Shown here piece after piece: positions 53,189 to 61,903 of a DNA stretch of 64,000 bases (its first letter is position 1; the number at the start of each line of letters is the position of its first letter). This DNA comes from CAZFJG01 sp964410915 (lineage in GTDB: Bacteria > Synergistota > Synergistia > Synergistales > JAFGMB01). A program made the translations under genes and the position numbers. The notes under the pieces were generated by a model. It saw only the letters and a list, made by a program, of their open reading frames with translations. It was not told the DNA's origin and searched no databases. The DNA is taken from contig CAYPIU010000006.1 of the NCBI GenBank assembly GCA_964410915.1, positions 1 through 64,000 on the forward strand, read 5' to 3'.

Positions 53189-53204
53189 CGTCATAACCTC
53201 CCTG

Positions 53205-54260
53205 CTAACCAAGTATCTTCTTGCATTCTTCCTCGATCTCTTCAACCGAGGGAGCCAACCCGCCACAATGACCAAAAAAGGACACAGGGTATTTGCTTCC
53301 TGTAGCGATCTTTACATCATCGATCATCTGCCCCATGTTCATTTCTACATCCAGAATGTGGCTGGTAGAAGCGGGAATACTTTCAAAAGCCTCATAGGGG
53401 AATGGGAAAAGTGATATTGGCCTGATCATACCGACTTTGTAACCCTGCTCCCTTAAATGACTTATGGCTGTTTTAGAGATCCTCGCTGAAGTACCATAGG
53501 AAACTATGACCAGTTCGGCATCCTCGACATCCAGAAGTTCAAATCTGGTCTCATTCTGCTGCATTGCATCATATTTTTTCTGAAGTTTGATGTTATGAGC
53601 TTCAAGTAGCTCAGGAGTAAGGTACATACTTTTAAGAAGGGTCCTTTTGTTCCCTCGTTCCCTGAAATTACCAAGAGCCCAGCTTTCAACATCTCCTCTA
53701 TCTGTTTTGTGCTCACTGATCTCTACAGGTTCCATCATTTGACCCATGAAACCGTCTGCAAGGATCATTACAGGGTTCCTGTATTTAAAAGCAAGATCCC
53801 ATCCAGCCTGAACCAGGTCTACAGCTTCCTGCAGGGTACTGGGAGCCAGGACCATAAGCTTGAAGTCACCATTTCCTCCACCTTTTGTAGCCTGAAGGTA
53901 ATCAGCCTGTGAGGGAAGTATGCCACCAAGCCCGGGACCTCCGCGCATTACATTAACAAGAACACATGGTAACTCGGATCCAGCCACATAACTGATACCC
54001 TCGGACATAAGAGAAATACCGGGACTGGAGGAAGAAGTCATGACCTGGCAGCCTGTAGCTGCTGCTCCAAGCACCATATTTATCGATGCAACTTCACTTT
54101 CACCCTGAATATAAACACCGCCATGTTCAGGAAGATGCGCAGACATATATTCAGGTATTTCATTCTGTGGAGTTATCGGATACCCGAAAAAGTGCGTACA
54201 CCCAGCTTGAATGGCAGCCTCAGCAATTGCCTCAGTTCCTTTCATCAGTACTTTCGCCAT
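53205..54260 (-). CDS. vorB: 2-oxoacid:ferredoxin oxidoreductase, alpha subunit (VorB-like)
   Basis: The large subunit, 351 residues: KGTEAIAEAAIQAGC, FGYPITPQNEIPEYM, MTSSSSPGISLMSEGISY, MRGGPGLGGI and a GDFKLMVLAPSTLQE stretch. This pattern is usually annotated as the 2-oxoisovalerate (VorB) form, which suggests branched-chain amino-acid fermentation, but KorA-type enzymes look alike. The operon order is ferredoxin-alpha-beta-gamma. Confidence 0.92.
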   Translation of the reverse strand: MAKVLMKGTEAIAEAAIQAGCTHFFGYPITPQNEIPEYMSAHLPEHGGVYIQGESEVASINMVLGAAATGCQVMTSSSSPGISLMSEGISYVAGSELPCVLVNVMRGGPGLGGILPSQADYLQATKGGGNGDFKLMVLAPSTLQEAVDLVQAGWDLAFKYRNPVMILADGFMGQMMEPVEISEHKTDRGDVESWALGNFRERGNKRTLLKSMYLTPELLEAHNIKLQKKYDAMQQNETRFELLDVEDAELVIVSYGTSARISKTAISHLREQGYKVGMIRPISLFPFPYEAFESIPASTSHILDVEMNMGQMIDDVKIATGSKYPVSFFGHCGGLAPSVEEIEEECKKILG

Positions 54261-54277
54261 TGTTATCCCTCCAAAAC

Positions 54278-54493
54278 CTAGTCTTCGATCTTGTAGACTT
54301 CGATCACTGCATCAGGACAGGAAATTGCACACATACCGCAACCTATGCAACCTTCCTTGTACTGTTCCACAGGCCTGTGGCCTTTCGCGTTTATCCTGTC
54401 TGATATCTTCAGAACCTTGACAGGACAGGCTGCTACACATAACCCGCAACTCTTGCAGTAATCCTCAGAGACCTTGATCCGTCCCTTTGCCAT
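54278..54493 (-). CDS. 2[4Fe-4S] ferredoxin, oxidoreductase delta subunit
   Basis: A 71-residue protein with two CxxCxxCxxxCP clusters: CKSCGLCVAACP and CIGCGMCAISCP. It is the electron-transfer subunit of the 2-oxoacid oxidoreductase encoded immediately downstream. A small ferredoxin-delta protein first in the operon is typical of the VOR/KOR type. Confidence 0.95.
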   Translation of the reverse strand: MAKGRIKVSEDYCKSCGLCVAACPVKVLKISDRINAKGHRPVEQYKEGCIGCGMCAISCPDAVIEVYKIED

Positions 54494-54539
54494 TACTTAC
54501 AACACCCCTCTCACAAAGTGATAGAACTTTTTTCAGGAT

Positions 54540-55328
54540 CTATTTATTCCTGTTTTGGATTATTGCGGAACCATGGTTTTTGCCAGGAACTCCCATGGAC
54601 CACATTGCTCCCCTTTCCCAGGGCAAAAGCATGTATCGTGAGACCGGCCAGTAAGGAACCTCATCATCCCATACTCTGGCAGCTTCCTCGGCAATTGCAG
54701 GAGGGATCCCTGCATAAAGAACAGGAAGATCCAGTTTATTCCCGGCAGCTTTTACCGTTTCAAGCCCTTCCTGGATATTTTCAAGTGTGGTTTCGGTCAT
54801 AAGATGAGAATTTGAGATCAGGGCCCCAACTTTGAGATCGGATATCTCTTCCATCCGGCGTACCATTTTTTCCATACCTTCAACAGTTGAGGTATGCGGT
54901 CTGAAAGAATTTGCCACCATGATCAGCTTGTATCCGGCTTTTTTTATACGTACCTCATATTGTTTAAGAGCCCTTGCACCTATTGAATCCCCGCCAATAT
55001 CAAGCAGGAGTTTATTTTCGGAATCAGAAAGAGCCCAGTCAACCTTAGCTGATATAACGGGCATATCTGACCATTTTGTACTGTCAGGAGCAGTGATTAC
55101 GTTGTATCCCTGTTGTTCAAGAGTATCAGTAACCTGTCTGACACAGAAATAGGGGTTTATTATATCAACATCAGCAATGGTAACTCCGTGGAAAGCAGCC
55201 TTAAAACCCAGGGCAAGATTGAGCACCCATTCTGTTTTGCCACAACCAAGAGCCCCGGTAACTGCAACAGCTTCAGGCCAATCGTACATTTCTATCCTTT
55301 TACGGAAGAATTCCATTTTTTCATTCAT
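54540..55328 (-). CDS. P-loop ATPase adjacent to the 2-oxoacid oxidoreductase genes
   Basis: A 262-residue protein of unknown function. It has a Walker A GALGCGKT (residues 25-32), an ADVDIINPYFC segment near 52, and a LLLDIGGDSIGAR motif with Asp110 and Asp114 that suggests a SIMIBI/MinD-like ATPase. It lacks the deviant KGGxGKT lysine of true ParA/MinD proteins. No transmembrane segment or metal-binding cysteine pair is evident. It overlaps the fmt stop by eight bases and is followed, 46 bp later, by the ferredoxin and oxidoreductase genes. A role in assembly or regulation of the oxidoreductase is a guess from context. Confidence 0.75.
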   Translation of the reverse strand: MNEKMEFFRKRIEMYDWPEAVAVTGALGCGKTEWVLNLALGFKAAFHGVTIADVDIINPYFCVRQVTDTLEQQGYNVITAPDSTKWSDMPVISAKVDWALSDSENKLLLDIGGDSIGARALKQYEVRIKKAGYKLIMVANSFRPHTSTVEGMEKMVRRMEEISDLKVGALISNSHLMTETTLENIQEGLETVKAAGNKLDLPVLYAGIPPAIAEEAARVWDDEVPYWPVSRYMLLPWERGAMWSMGVPGKNHGSAIIQNRNK

Positions 55329-56250
55329 TTATCAGATCATCCTTCCTTATGTGTGAACCATTGATCCAGTCCTTACCAGAAACAGGTTTTTTGCCCTCAG
55401 GCTGGACCGTTTCAAGAAGTAAAGCTCCGGAACCTGCTGCAATAACGGGATACCCGTCAACCAGTTCAATGACTTTTCCTGCTTTACCTTCAATATTCCG
55501 TATCCCTGTTTTCCAGATCTTCAGTCTTCGTCCTTTATATTCAGTAAAAGCCCCTGGAACAGGATTGAACGCTCTGACCCTGTTATGGATCGCCAGTGCA
55601 TTTTCATCCCATGAAAAATGTGCTTCACTACGTTGTATTTTGGGGGCATAACTGGCTTTACCGTCATCTTGTACACTTAACGGGAATATTCCTTTTCGAT
55701 AATTATGTATTACTTCTGTCATTATCCTGCTGCCTTCAAATGCAAGGCTTTCCATGAGGTCTCCACATGTGTCCGTATGTGCTATCTGCTTTGATGCCTG
55801 CTTAACAACAGGTCCGGAGTCCATACCTGTATCAAGGCGGAAAACCGACACTCCAGTCTCTACCCTTCCATCCAGAATAGCTCTTTGTATTGGTGAAGCC
55901 CCCCTGTAAAGAGGGAGCAGTGAAGGATGGATATTGAGGCAACCTGCTTTTGAAAATGAAAGAAAAGGTTCTCTGATCATCTGGCCAAAATCCACAACGA
56001 TAATTGCTTCGGGCGTTTCTTCTGACAATCTTTCAAGGAGATATTCATCATCAGAAAATGACGCTGTTCTGTAAATAGAAGACTTGATATTACCTGCAAG
56101 ATCTTCAACCGGCGTAGGACGTTTCTTGTATTTTCTACCGGCTCTGGCAGGTGGTGAAGTAATGACCATCTGAATACTGAATTCTCGCGAAAGAAGTTCA
56201 AGGCATCTTGCCCCGAACTTTCCTGATCCAGCGAACCAGAGTCTATTCAT
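55321..56250 (-). CDS. fmt: Methionyl-tRNA formyltransferase
   Basis: Formylates initiator Met-tRNA. The catalytic triad matches E. coli in number: Asn106 and His108 in LNIHPSLLPLYRGASP, and Asp144 in TGMDSGPV. The 309-residue length is normal. It is paired with def as usual. Confidence 0.96.
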   Translation of the reverse strand: MNRLWFAGSGKFGARCLELLSREFSIQMVITSPPARAGRKYKKRPTPVEDLAGNIKSSIYRTASFSDDEYLLERLSEETPEAIIVVDFGQMIREPFLSFSKAGCLNIHPSLLPLYRGASPIQRAILDGRVETGVSVFRLDTGMDSGPVVKQASKQIAHTDTCGDLMESLAFEGSRIMTEVIHNYRKGIFPLSVQDDGKASYAPKIQRSEAHFSWDENALAIHNRVRAFNPVPGAFTEYKGRRLKIWKTGIRNIEGKAGKVIELVDGYPVIAAGSGALLLETVQPEGKKPVSGKDWINGSHIRKDDLINE

Positions 56251-56252
56251 TG

Positions 56253-56768
56253 TTATTGTGTTTCCCTGTTTTTTTTGAGCATTTTCCTTTTTACCATATT
56301 CTTTTTCATAGGAGAAAAATGATCAATTAGTAAAACACCGTTCAGATGATCCGTTTCATGACAAAAAGCACGTGCCAGAAAACCTTCTGCATCAAAAATA
56401 CTTTCAGAACCATTAATATCCTGAGCCTTGATCCTGATCTTTTCAGGACGCTTAACCCTGCCGTATATCCCGGGAAAACTGAGACAGCCTTCTTCTCCAT
56501 ACTCTTCCCCGCTGGATTCAATGATCACAGGATTAATTAAAGTATACAGTCTTTCTTCATAGTACACAATCGCTATTTTTAAAGAAAAACCGATCTGTGG
56601 TCCCGCAAGACCAACTCCATCATTTTCAAACATGATACGCTGCATTTCAGACACGAAGGATTCAAGCTCCTCATTGAAATCAGTTATTTCTGAAGTCTCT
56701 TTTCTCAGAACAGGGTCTGGATAAGTTCTTATGGGATAATCTTTAGCCACTTCAATATCACACTCCAT
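56253..56768 (-). CDS. def: Peptide deformylase
   Basis: Removes the formyl group from nascent proteins. The three motifs are GVGLAGPQIG, EEGCLSFPG (Cys95) and CHETDHLNG (His137, Glu138, His141). At 171 residues it is complete. The ATG at 56768 has no Shine-Dalgarno sequence and lies ten bases after a terminator hairpin; a GTG at residue 7 is an alternative. Confidence 0.96.
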   Translation of the reverse strand: MECDIEVAKDYPIRTYPDPVLRKETSEITDFNEELESFVSEMQRIMFENDGVGLAGPQIGFSLKIAIVYYEERLYTLINPVIIESSGEEYGEEGCLSFPGIYGRVKRPEKIRIKAQDINGSESIFDAEGFLARAFCHETDHLNGVLLIDHFSPMKKNMVKRKMLKKNRETQ

Positions 56769-56777
56769 AATAAGTGG

Positions 56778-56807
56778 AAAAGGCCATCCACTTCTGGACG
56801 GCCTTTT
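56778..56807 (-). terminator. Terminator after the S1 gene
   Basis: AAAAGGCC and GGCCTTTT, with an inner TCCA/TGGA stem and one mismatch, form a hairpin ending in CCTTTTCC on the minus strand. The def start codon follows within ten bases, so def is either read through or transcribed from an unseen promoter. Confidence 0.85.
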
Positions 56808-56820
56808 GATCTTTCAATAA

Positions 56821-58365
56821 TTACTGGTTCAGTACGTCCTTGAAAACATCGCCTATTGTAATATTATTTTCTTCCTGGACTTCAGCCTGTCGCTTCTTTG
56901 CTTCAACTTCCCGTTTCTTTTTTTCTTCGTTACGTTTCTTTCTTTCGCCTTCTCCCTCGATCGCTGAAATACTGAGCCTCATTTTTCTTTCTGCAGGGTT
57001 TATCTCAATTACTCTGGCAGTTATACTCTGTCCCTGAGTCAGTACCTCTCCAGGTGTTTCAACCCTTTTGGTACTTAACTGCGAAATATGTATAAGACCC
57101 TCTATACCTTCCTCGATCTCAACAAAAGCTCCGAAATCCGCAAGACGAACGACTTTCACGGGAAGATCCTGTCCTTTTGAATATTTGTCCTCTATACCGA
57201 TCCATGGATCATGAAGTTGTTTGTATCCGAGGCTCATCCTCTGTTTTTCAGGGTCGATCTCAAGGATCTTGACTTCTACGTCTTCTCCCTTTGATAATAC
57301 TTCTTTGGGATGTTTGATACGTTTCCAGCTGAGATCACCTATATGGATCAACCCTTCAACTCCATCATCAACTTCAACGAACACTCCGAAATCCGTTACA
57401 TTTGTAACTGATCCCTTAACTGACTGACCTTCGGTGAACGTCTCAGGTACTACACTCCACGGATCTGGAAGCGTCTGCTTGATACTAAGGGATACACGGT
57501 TCTTTTCCTTGTCAAGTCCAATAACCCTTACATTAACAGAAGCACCTTTCTTGACAACTTCCCTTGGTTTTACATTACGTTTCCAGGAAAGTTCACTTGC
57601 ATGTACGAGACCGTCTATGCAGCCGAGGTTCACAAATGCACCGAAAGAAGTAATACTGCTTATTGAACCTTCAAGAACATCACCCTCAGAGGTCGTTTCG
57701 AAGAATTCGGTCCTCTTGTGTGCCATTTCATCCTCTATAAGAGCTCTTCTCGATAGAACAAGCCTTCTTTTCCTCCTGTCCTTTTCAAGAAGGTTAACAT
57801 CGAATACTTCATCAACAAAGCGAGTAGGATTTACACCTCTACCCTCTTCAGCAAGGTGAGAAATGGGGACGAAACCCTCAAGTGAGCAGCAGTCTACCAT
57901 CAGCCCACCTTTGACTTTACGGATACCTCTTACAGAGAAAGGATCACCTGAAGCTGATTTATCTTCAAGTTCCTTCCAGCGATTGTCGAACTCGCATCTC
58001 CAACGGCTGACGATCAGCTGTGATTCTTCTCCATGTTTTATATTGATAACCTGGACTTGTATCTCATCTCCAATAGAGGGTGTTTCAGTTTCCTCTACAA
58101 GGATACGGTGTGTCCATTCATGGGTCGGCAGGAAGCCTTCACATTTATATCCGACATCGACAAGCCATCCGTCCTGATTCTTGTCCACTACAGTTCCTGA
58201 AATGACTTTGCCTTTGTGGATCTCTTCAACTTCATACTGTGAAAGCATGCTCTCCATACTTTCACCATTCTCAGAGGTTTCTGTCACTTCTTTTTCATCG
58301 TTTTGTCCAGAAACTTCCGATTCTTCAACTGCCTGATCCTTTGGTTCCAATATTTCTTCTGTCAT
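56821..58365 (-). CDS. rpsA: Ribosomal protein S1-type RNA-binding protein, five S1 domains
   Basis: A 514-residue protein with an acidic N-terminal extension of about 50 residues and then five S1 domains. The last three carry clear ITSFGAFVNLG, VTDFGVFVEV and LADFGAFVEI strands, each with an SxLSxKR-type end; the first two are more divergent. A lysine/arginine/glutamate-rich tail follows. It likely tethers mRNA to the 30S subunit, although E. coli S1 has six domains. The ATG at 58365 has AAGGGG eight bases upstream and overlaps the ispH stop as ATGA; an earlier ATG at 58374 lies directly on the Shine-Dalgarno sequence. Confidence 0.92.
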   Translation of the reverse strand: MTEEILEPKDQAVEESEVSGQNDEKEVTETSENGESMESMLSQYEVEEIHKGKVISGTVVDKNQDGWLVDVGYKCEGFLPTHEWTHRILVEETETPSIGDEIQVQVINIKHGEESQLIVSRWRCEFDNRWKELEDKSASGDPFSVRGIRKVKGGLMVDCCSLEGFVPISHLAEEGRGVNPTRFVDEVFDVNLLEKDRRKRRLVLSRRALIEDEMAHKRTEFFETTSEGDVLEGSISSITSFGAFVNLGCIDGLVHASELSWKRNVKPREVVKKGASVNVRVIGLDKEKNRVSLSIKQTLPDPWSVVPETFTEGQSVKGSVTNVTDFGVFVEVDDGVEGLIHIGDLSWKRIKHPKEVLSKGEDVEVKILEIDPEKQRMSLGYKQLHDPWIGIEDKYSKGQDLPVKVVRLADFGAFVEIEEGIEGLIHISQLSTKRVETPGEVLTQGQSITARVIEINPAERKMRLSISAIEGEGERKKRNEEKKKREVEAKKRQAEVQEENNITIGDVFKDVLNQ

Positions 58366-59219
58366 CGTTTCCATCCCCTTTGACTACCTGTATTTTTCAA
58401 TTTATATTTCAGTTCTTCTATTAACCAGTCAGGTGTACTTGCTCCTGCTGCGATGCCAATATTTTCCTTAGTTACAAGCCACTCCTCCTGAAGCTCTGCG
58501 GCCTCTTCGATCCAGACTGCAGCAGGGGACTCACCCCTGGCTATCTGGAACAGCTTGGAAGTGTTTGCACTGTTCCGGCCTCCTATAACAATTATTCCAT
58601 CTACAACTTTAGCAAGTTCCCTTATAGCTTTCTGTCTCTCGTAAGTAGCATTACATATTGTATTATAAACCTTAAGTTCCTTGCATTTATAGACTATGCA
58701 TGATGTGATATCAGCCAGAAGTTCGTAACGTTGTGTAGTCTGGCACACCACTCCAGTCTTTTCAGACGGCATTTTTTCAGGAATAACAGACCGGTCATTT
58801 ACAACAATTGAATCCCCGTTTACAAAACCGCGTATCCCTTTTACCTCCGGATGTTCAGGATTTCCAATAATAATTACAAAATATCCTTCACTGGAAAGGG
58901 ACCTTGCCTTGTTCTGGGCAGTTTTAACGAAAGGACACGTGCCATCTATCACTGTCGATGATTTCTGGTTTATTCCGGCAAGCACATCCGGGCTTTCACC
59001 GTGGGCTCTTATAAAGACACGGGCACCATCAGGGATTTTGGAAACATCGTCAACTACTACCAGTCCTTTTTTGCTGAGTCTTCTGACTTCCTGGGGATTG
59101 TGTATCGGGCTACCGGTAGAATAAATCGTCCCATGAACGGATAAAGCCTTTTCAAGCTCAGTGATAGCACGTTTAACTCCAAAGCAAAAACCTGTAGGAT
59201 CAGCAAGAACTATATTCAA
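58362..59219 (-). CDS. ispH: 4-hydroxy-3-methylbut-2-enyl diphosphate reductase
   Basis: The last step of the MEP isoprenoid pathway, an iron-sulfur enzyme. The three cluster cysteines are in GFCFGVKRA (Cys12), DGTCPFVK (about Cys94) and NTICNATYERQ (about Cys187). The start is TTG in a TTGA overlap with the miaA stop. It precedes rpsA by four overlapping bases; IspH-S1 gene fusions and pairs are known in other anaerobes, and here the two are separate but coupled. Confidence 0.96.
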   Translation of the reverse strand: MNIVLADPTGFCFGVKRAITELEKALSVHGTIYSTGSPIHNPQEVRRLSKKGLVVVDDVSKIPDGARVFIRAHGESPDVLAGINQKSSTVIDGTCPFVKTAQNKARSLSSEGYFVIIIGNPEHPEVKGIRGFVNGDSIVVNDRSVIPEKMPSEKTGVVCQTTQRYELLADITSCIVYKCKELKVYNTICNATYERQKAIRELAKVVDGIIVIGGRNSANTSKLFQIARGESPAAVWIEEAAELQEEWLVTKENIGIAAGASTPDWLIEELKYKLKNTGSQRGWKR

Positions 59220-60181
59220 AACCCAGTACCTGCCTCCTTGCTATAATGTTTGAGGCACACTTGACATATTTCTTTTGCTAAAATCGCTTTTTCCCCAACA
59301 GAAGTATCATACCATATTACAGGAGAAAATTTTCTGAACCAGGTCATCTGTCTTCTTGAAAATGCTTTTGTAGCTCTTATATCTCCCTGGATCGCATCCT
59401 CAAATGAAAGTTCACCGGAAAGATACTTTACTATCTCCCTGTAACCAAAACCCTGCATTGATGAAAGACCTGAATGAAACCCGTTTTCAAGAAGCCATTG
59501 GACTTCTTCAATATAACCACTGTTAAACTGTTCCCTGACCCTTTCCTCTATTCTCCTGTAAAGGGCAGGTCTCTCTCTCTCAAGCCCAATATATAGAGGA
59601 TCTATCGTACTTTTTTTGGTACTTGAGCGGGAATAGATCTCGGAGGGTTTTTCACCGGACAGGGAAAATATCTCAAGAGCCCTCAGAACACGGTGTGTGT
59701 CGTTTGGATGTAATCGATCGGCCGTTACAGGATCAGCCTCAAGAAGCTTCCGGTACATTGAAAGTGATCCCTTTTCTTGAAGTTCCTGTTCGAGGTCATC
59801 CCTTTTACTTCTGTCTTCAGGTAATTCCTCTTGAACGACGTTCTCAAAAACAGCCTTGTAGTAAAAGGGTGTACCTCCGGCAAAGATTACCTTTTTGCCC
59901 CTTTCTGTTATTCTTCTTGCAGCTTCAGCGGCTTTTTTAACAAAATCCATTACAGTAAAACGTTCATCTGGATCAGCAACATCTATCAAATGATGTAAAA
60001 CCCTTTTTCTTGTGTCTGTAGTAACTTTATCGGTACCTACATCCATGTAGCGATAGACCTGTCTTGAATCCACAGATATTATCTCTGCATTCAGTTCCTC
60101 GGCTATTTGAAGACTAAGCTCGGTTTTCCCGACTGCTGTAGGCCCAATGATCGCAATTACAGGCAGTTTCCCGGAGTTCAT
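59216..60181 (-). CDS. miaA: tRNA dimethylallyltransferase
   Basis: Adds the dimethylallyl group to A37 of tRNAs reading UNN codons. The P-loop IIGPTAVGKTELSL near residue 10 and the DSRQVYRYMDVGTDK segment are diagnostic. At 321 residues it is complete. It starts directly after the mutL stop, as part of the mutS-mutL-miaA arrangement. Confidence 0.96.
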   Translation of the reverse strand: MNSGKLPVIAIIGPTAVGKTELSLQIAEELNAEIISVDSRQVYRYMDVGTDKVTTDTRKRVLHHLIDVADPDERFTVMDFVKKAAEAARRITERGKKVIFAGGTPFYYKAVFENVVQEELPEDRSKRDDLEQELQEKGSLSMYRKLLEADPVTADRLHPNDTHRVLRALEIFSLSGEKPSEIYSRSSTKKSTIDPLYIGLERERPALYRRIEERVREQFNSGYIEEVQWLLENGFHSGLSSMQGFGYREIVKYLSGELSFEDAIQGDIRATKAFSRRQMTWFRKFSPVIWYDTSVGEKAILAKEICQVCLKHYSKEAGTGF

Positions 60182-61903
60182 TTATTCCCTCCCGAATTCC
60201 CTTGAAAGTTTTGAAACAGGAATGACAAGTAAAGTTGGCCGCCCGTGAGGGCAAAACAAGGAATTATCGCATTTCAAAAGTTGTTTGTAAAGGTTGACAG
60301 CTTCAGCAGGGTCTATTCTATTCGTGAGTTTAATAGAACGCTTGCAGGCCATATCAGCCCATTTTAACCACATGGCACTGTCCGACGCACAAGATATGGA
60401 CTCGTTATTTTCGAGTTCATAGACCAGAGTACGAACAACTTCAAAAATACCCAGGGATATGTAATTCAGGAAAGACGGTATTTCCTTTATGTACAATGCT
60501 CCAGCTTCCTGACTGAAAGTAAATCCTGCTTCTGAAAGGACCTTTTCATGTTCTTCTATGGATTCTTTTAGTGAGGGAGGGACCATTTGAAGATCTGACA
60601 GTGACTGCTTCCCTATTCCTCCTGTAAATTCTTTCCGGATCTTTTCAAAATTGACCCTTTCATGTGCAGCATGATGATCCATAAGCAGAAGCCCTTCTGT
60701 TGTTTCAAAAACAAGGTAACCTGCACGCATCTGACCCAGAAATTCAACAGCCTCTGGTCCCTCAGCATTTGGCTGTTCTTCTTTGCTATCAGGATCAAGT
60801 TTTGTGAAAAGACTTTCAGGGGAAGCGACCCGGGTATTTAAAAGACCAGGGAACGATCCTTCAGGTTCAGATCCCCGGAATTTCCTGGCAGGAAAAGGCA
60901 TTTCAGGGTTTTCGCTGTGGAAAGAAAAACTGCTTTTCTGGATGGAGAGTCCTGCGATTTCCTGTACAGTGTGTCGCACATTGTCAAAGATCTCATTATT
61001 TTTCCTGAAACGCACTTCTGCTTTTGCCGGATGGATATTTACATCAACTTTCTCCGGTGGAACTGTCAGGAAAAATGCAAGGTTACCTGAGATCCCCGCA
61101 TCTGAAGAGTTTACTGCAGAACGTATAACGGGATCCCTTACCACCCTTCCGTTGATAAATATCAGAAGATTTAACCTTTTACCCGGATATGGCTGATACC
61201 AGCATTCCGATCCTATATCACTATCATTTCTTGTGACATAACGGACCTCGGGGTCCCTGCCCCATATACTCTCTATTACTTCCTGCCTTGAATTCATCTG
61301 GAATGATGTAAAAACTGTCCTGTTATCATGAGAAACCTGAAAATCTATCTGAGGGTAAAGAATTGCAAATTCTTTGACGAGTCTTGATATCCTTCGGAAT
61401 TCCGACCTTGCACTACCCATAAACTTTCGTCTTGCAGGCATGTTAAAAAAGAGATCCTCGACCTGGATCCTTGTGCCAGGTTCACAGTTGATCTTTCTTG
61501 AAACTGTATCGCTATTTACCAGATCCGCCTCAAGAAGAGCGCCGGTCTTTGCTTCAGAGGTCCTGCTTCTGATCTCAAGCCTGCTTACAGATGCGATGCT
61601 TGAGAGAGCTTCTCCCCTGTATCCAAGGGTCAGGATGGAATCGAGATCCTCTTCTTTACTTATTTTGCTGGTAGCATGCTTAGATATAGCAAGAAGAAGT
61701 TCATTCTCATCTATCCCTGCCCCATCATCGTCAACAATTATTCCGGATTTACCACCCTGGAGAATATGAACCCTGATCTTTCGGCTACCTGCATCAATAG
61801 AGTTTTCAATTAATTCTTTTACTACAGAAACAGGTCTTTCAATTACTTCACCTGCTGCGATCTTCCTGGAAAGTTCCTGGTTAAGGATCCTGATCCTGCT
61901 CAA
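60182..61903 (-). CDS. mutL: DNA mismatch repair protein MutL (endonuclease type)
   Basis: The GHKL ATPase domain has NSIDAGS, DDGAGID and GYRGEALSSIASV. The C-terminal domain has a DHHAAHERVNFE motif close to the DQHA(x)2E(x)4E endonuclease motif (Gln replaced by His) and CPHGRP, so it probably nicks DNA itself rather than relying on MutH. At 573 residues it is of medium length. The start is TTG overlapping the mutS stop by four bases. Confidence 0.95.
   Translation of the reverse strand: MSRIRILNQELSRKIAAGEVIERPVSVVKELIENSIDAGSRKIRVHILQGGKSGIIVDDDGAGIDENELLLAISKHATSKISKEEDLDSILTLGYRGEALSSIASVSRLEIRSRTSEAKTGALLEADLVNSDTVSRKINCEPGTRIQVEDLFFNMPARRKFMGSARSEFRRISRLVKEFAILYPQIDFQVSHDNRTVFTSFQMNSRQEVIESIWGRDPEVRYVTRNDSDIGSECWYQPYPGKRLNLLIFINGRVVRDPVIRSAVNSSDAGISGNLAFFLTVPPEKVDVNIHPAKAEVRFRKNNEIFDNVRHTVQEIAGLSIQKSSFSFHSENPEMPFPARKFRGSEPEGSFPGLLNTRVASPESLFTKLDPDSKEEQPNAEGPEAVEFLGQMRAGYLVFETTEGLLLMDHHAAHERVNFEKIRKEFTGGIGKQSLSDLQMVPPSLKESIEEHEKVLSEAGFTFSQEAGALYIKEIPSFLNYISLGIFEVVRTLVYELENNESISCASDSAMWLKWADMACKRSIKLTNRIDPAEAVNLYKQLLKCDNSLFCPHGRPTLLVIPVSKLSREFGRE

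Noticed and set aside
57434..58177. Plus-strand open frames opposite the S1 gene
   Set aside because: They are mirror frames of repeated S1 domains rich in Ser and Leu with no independent support.
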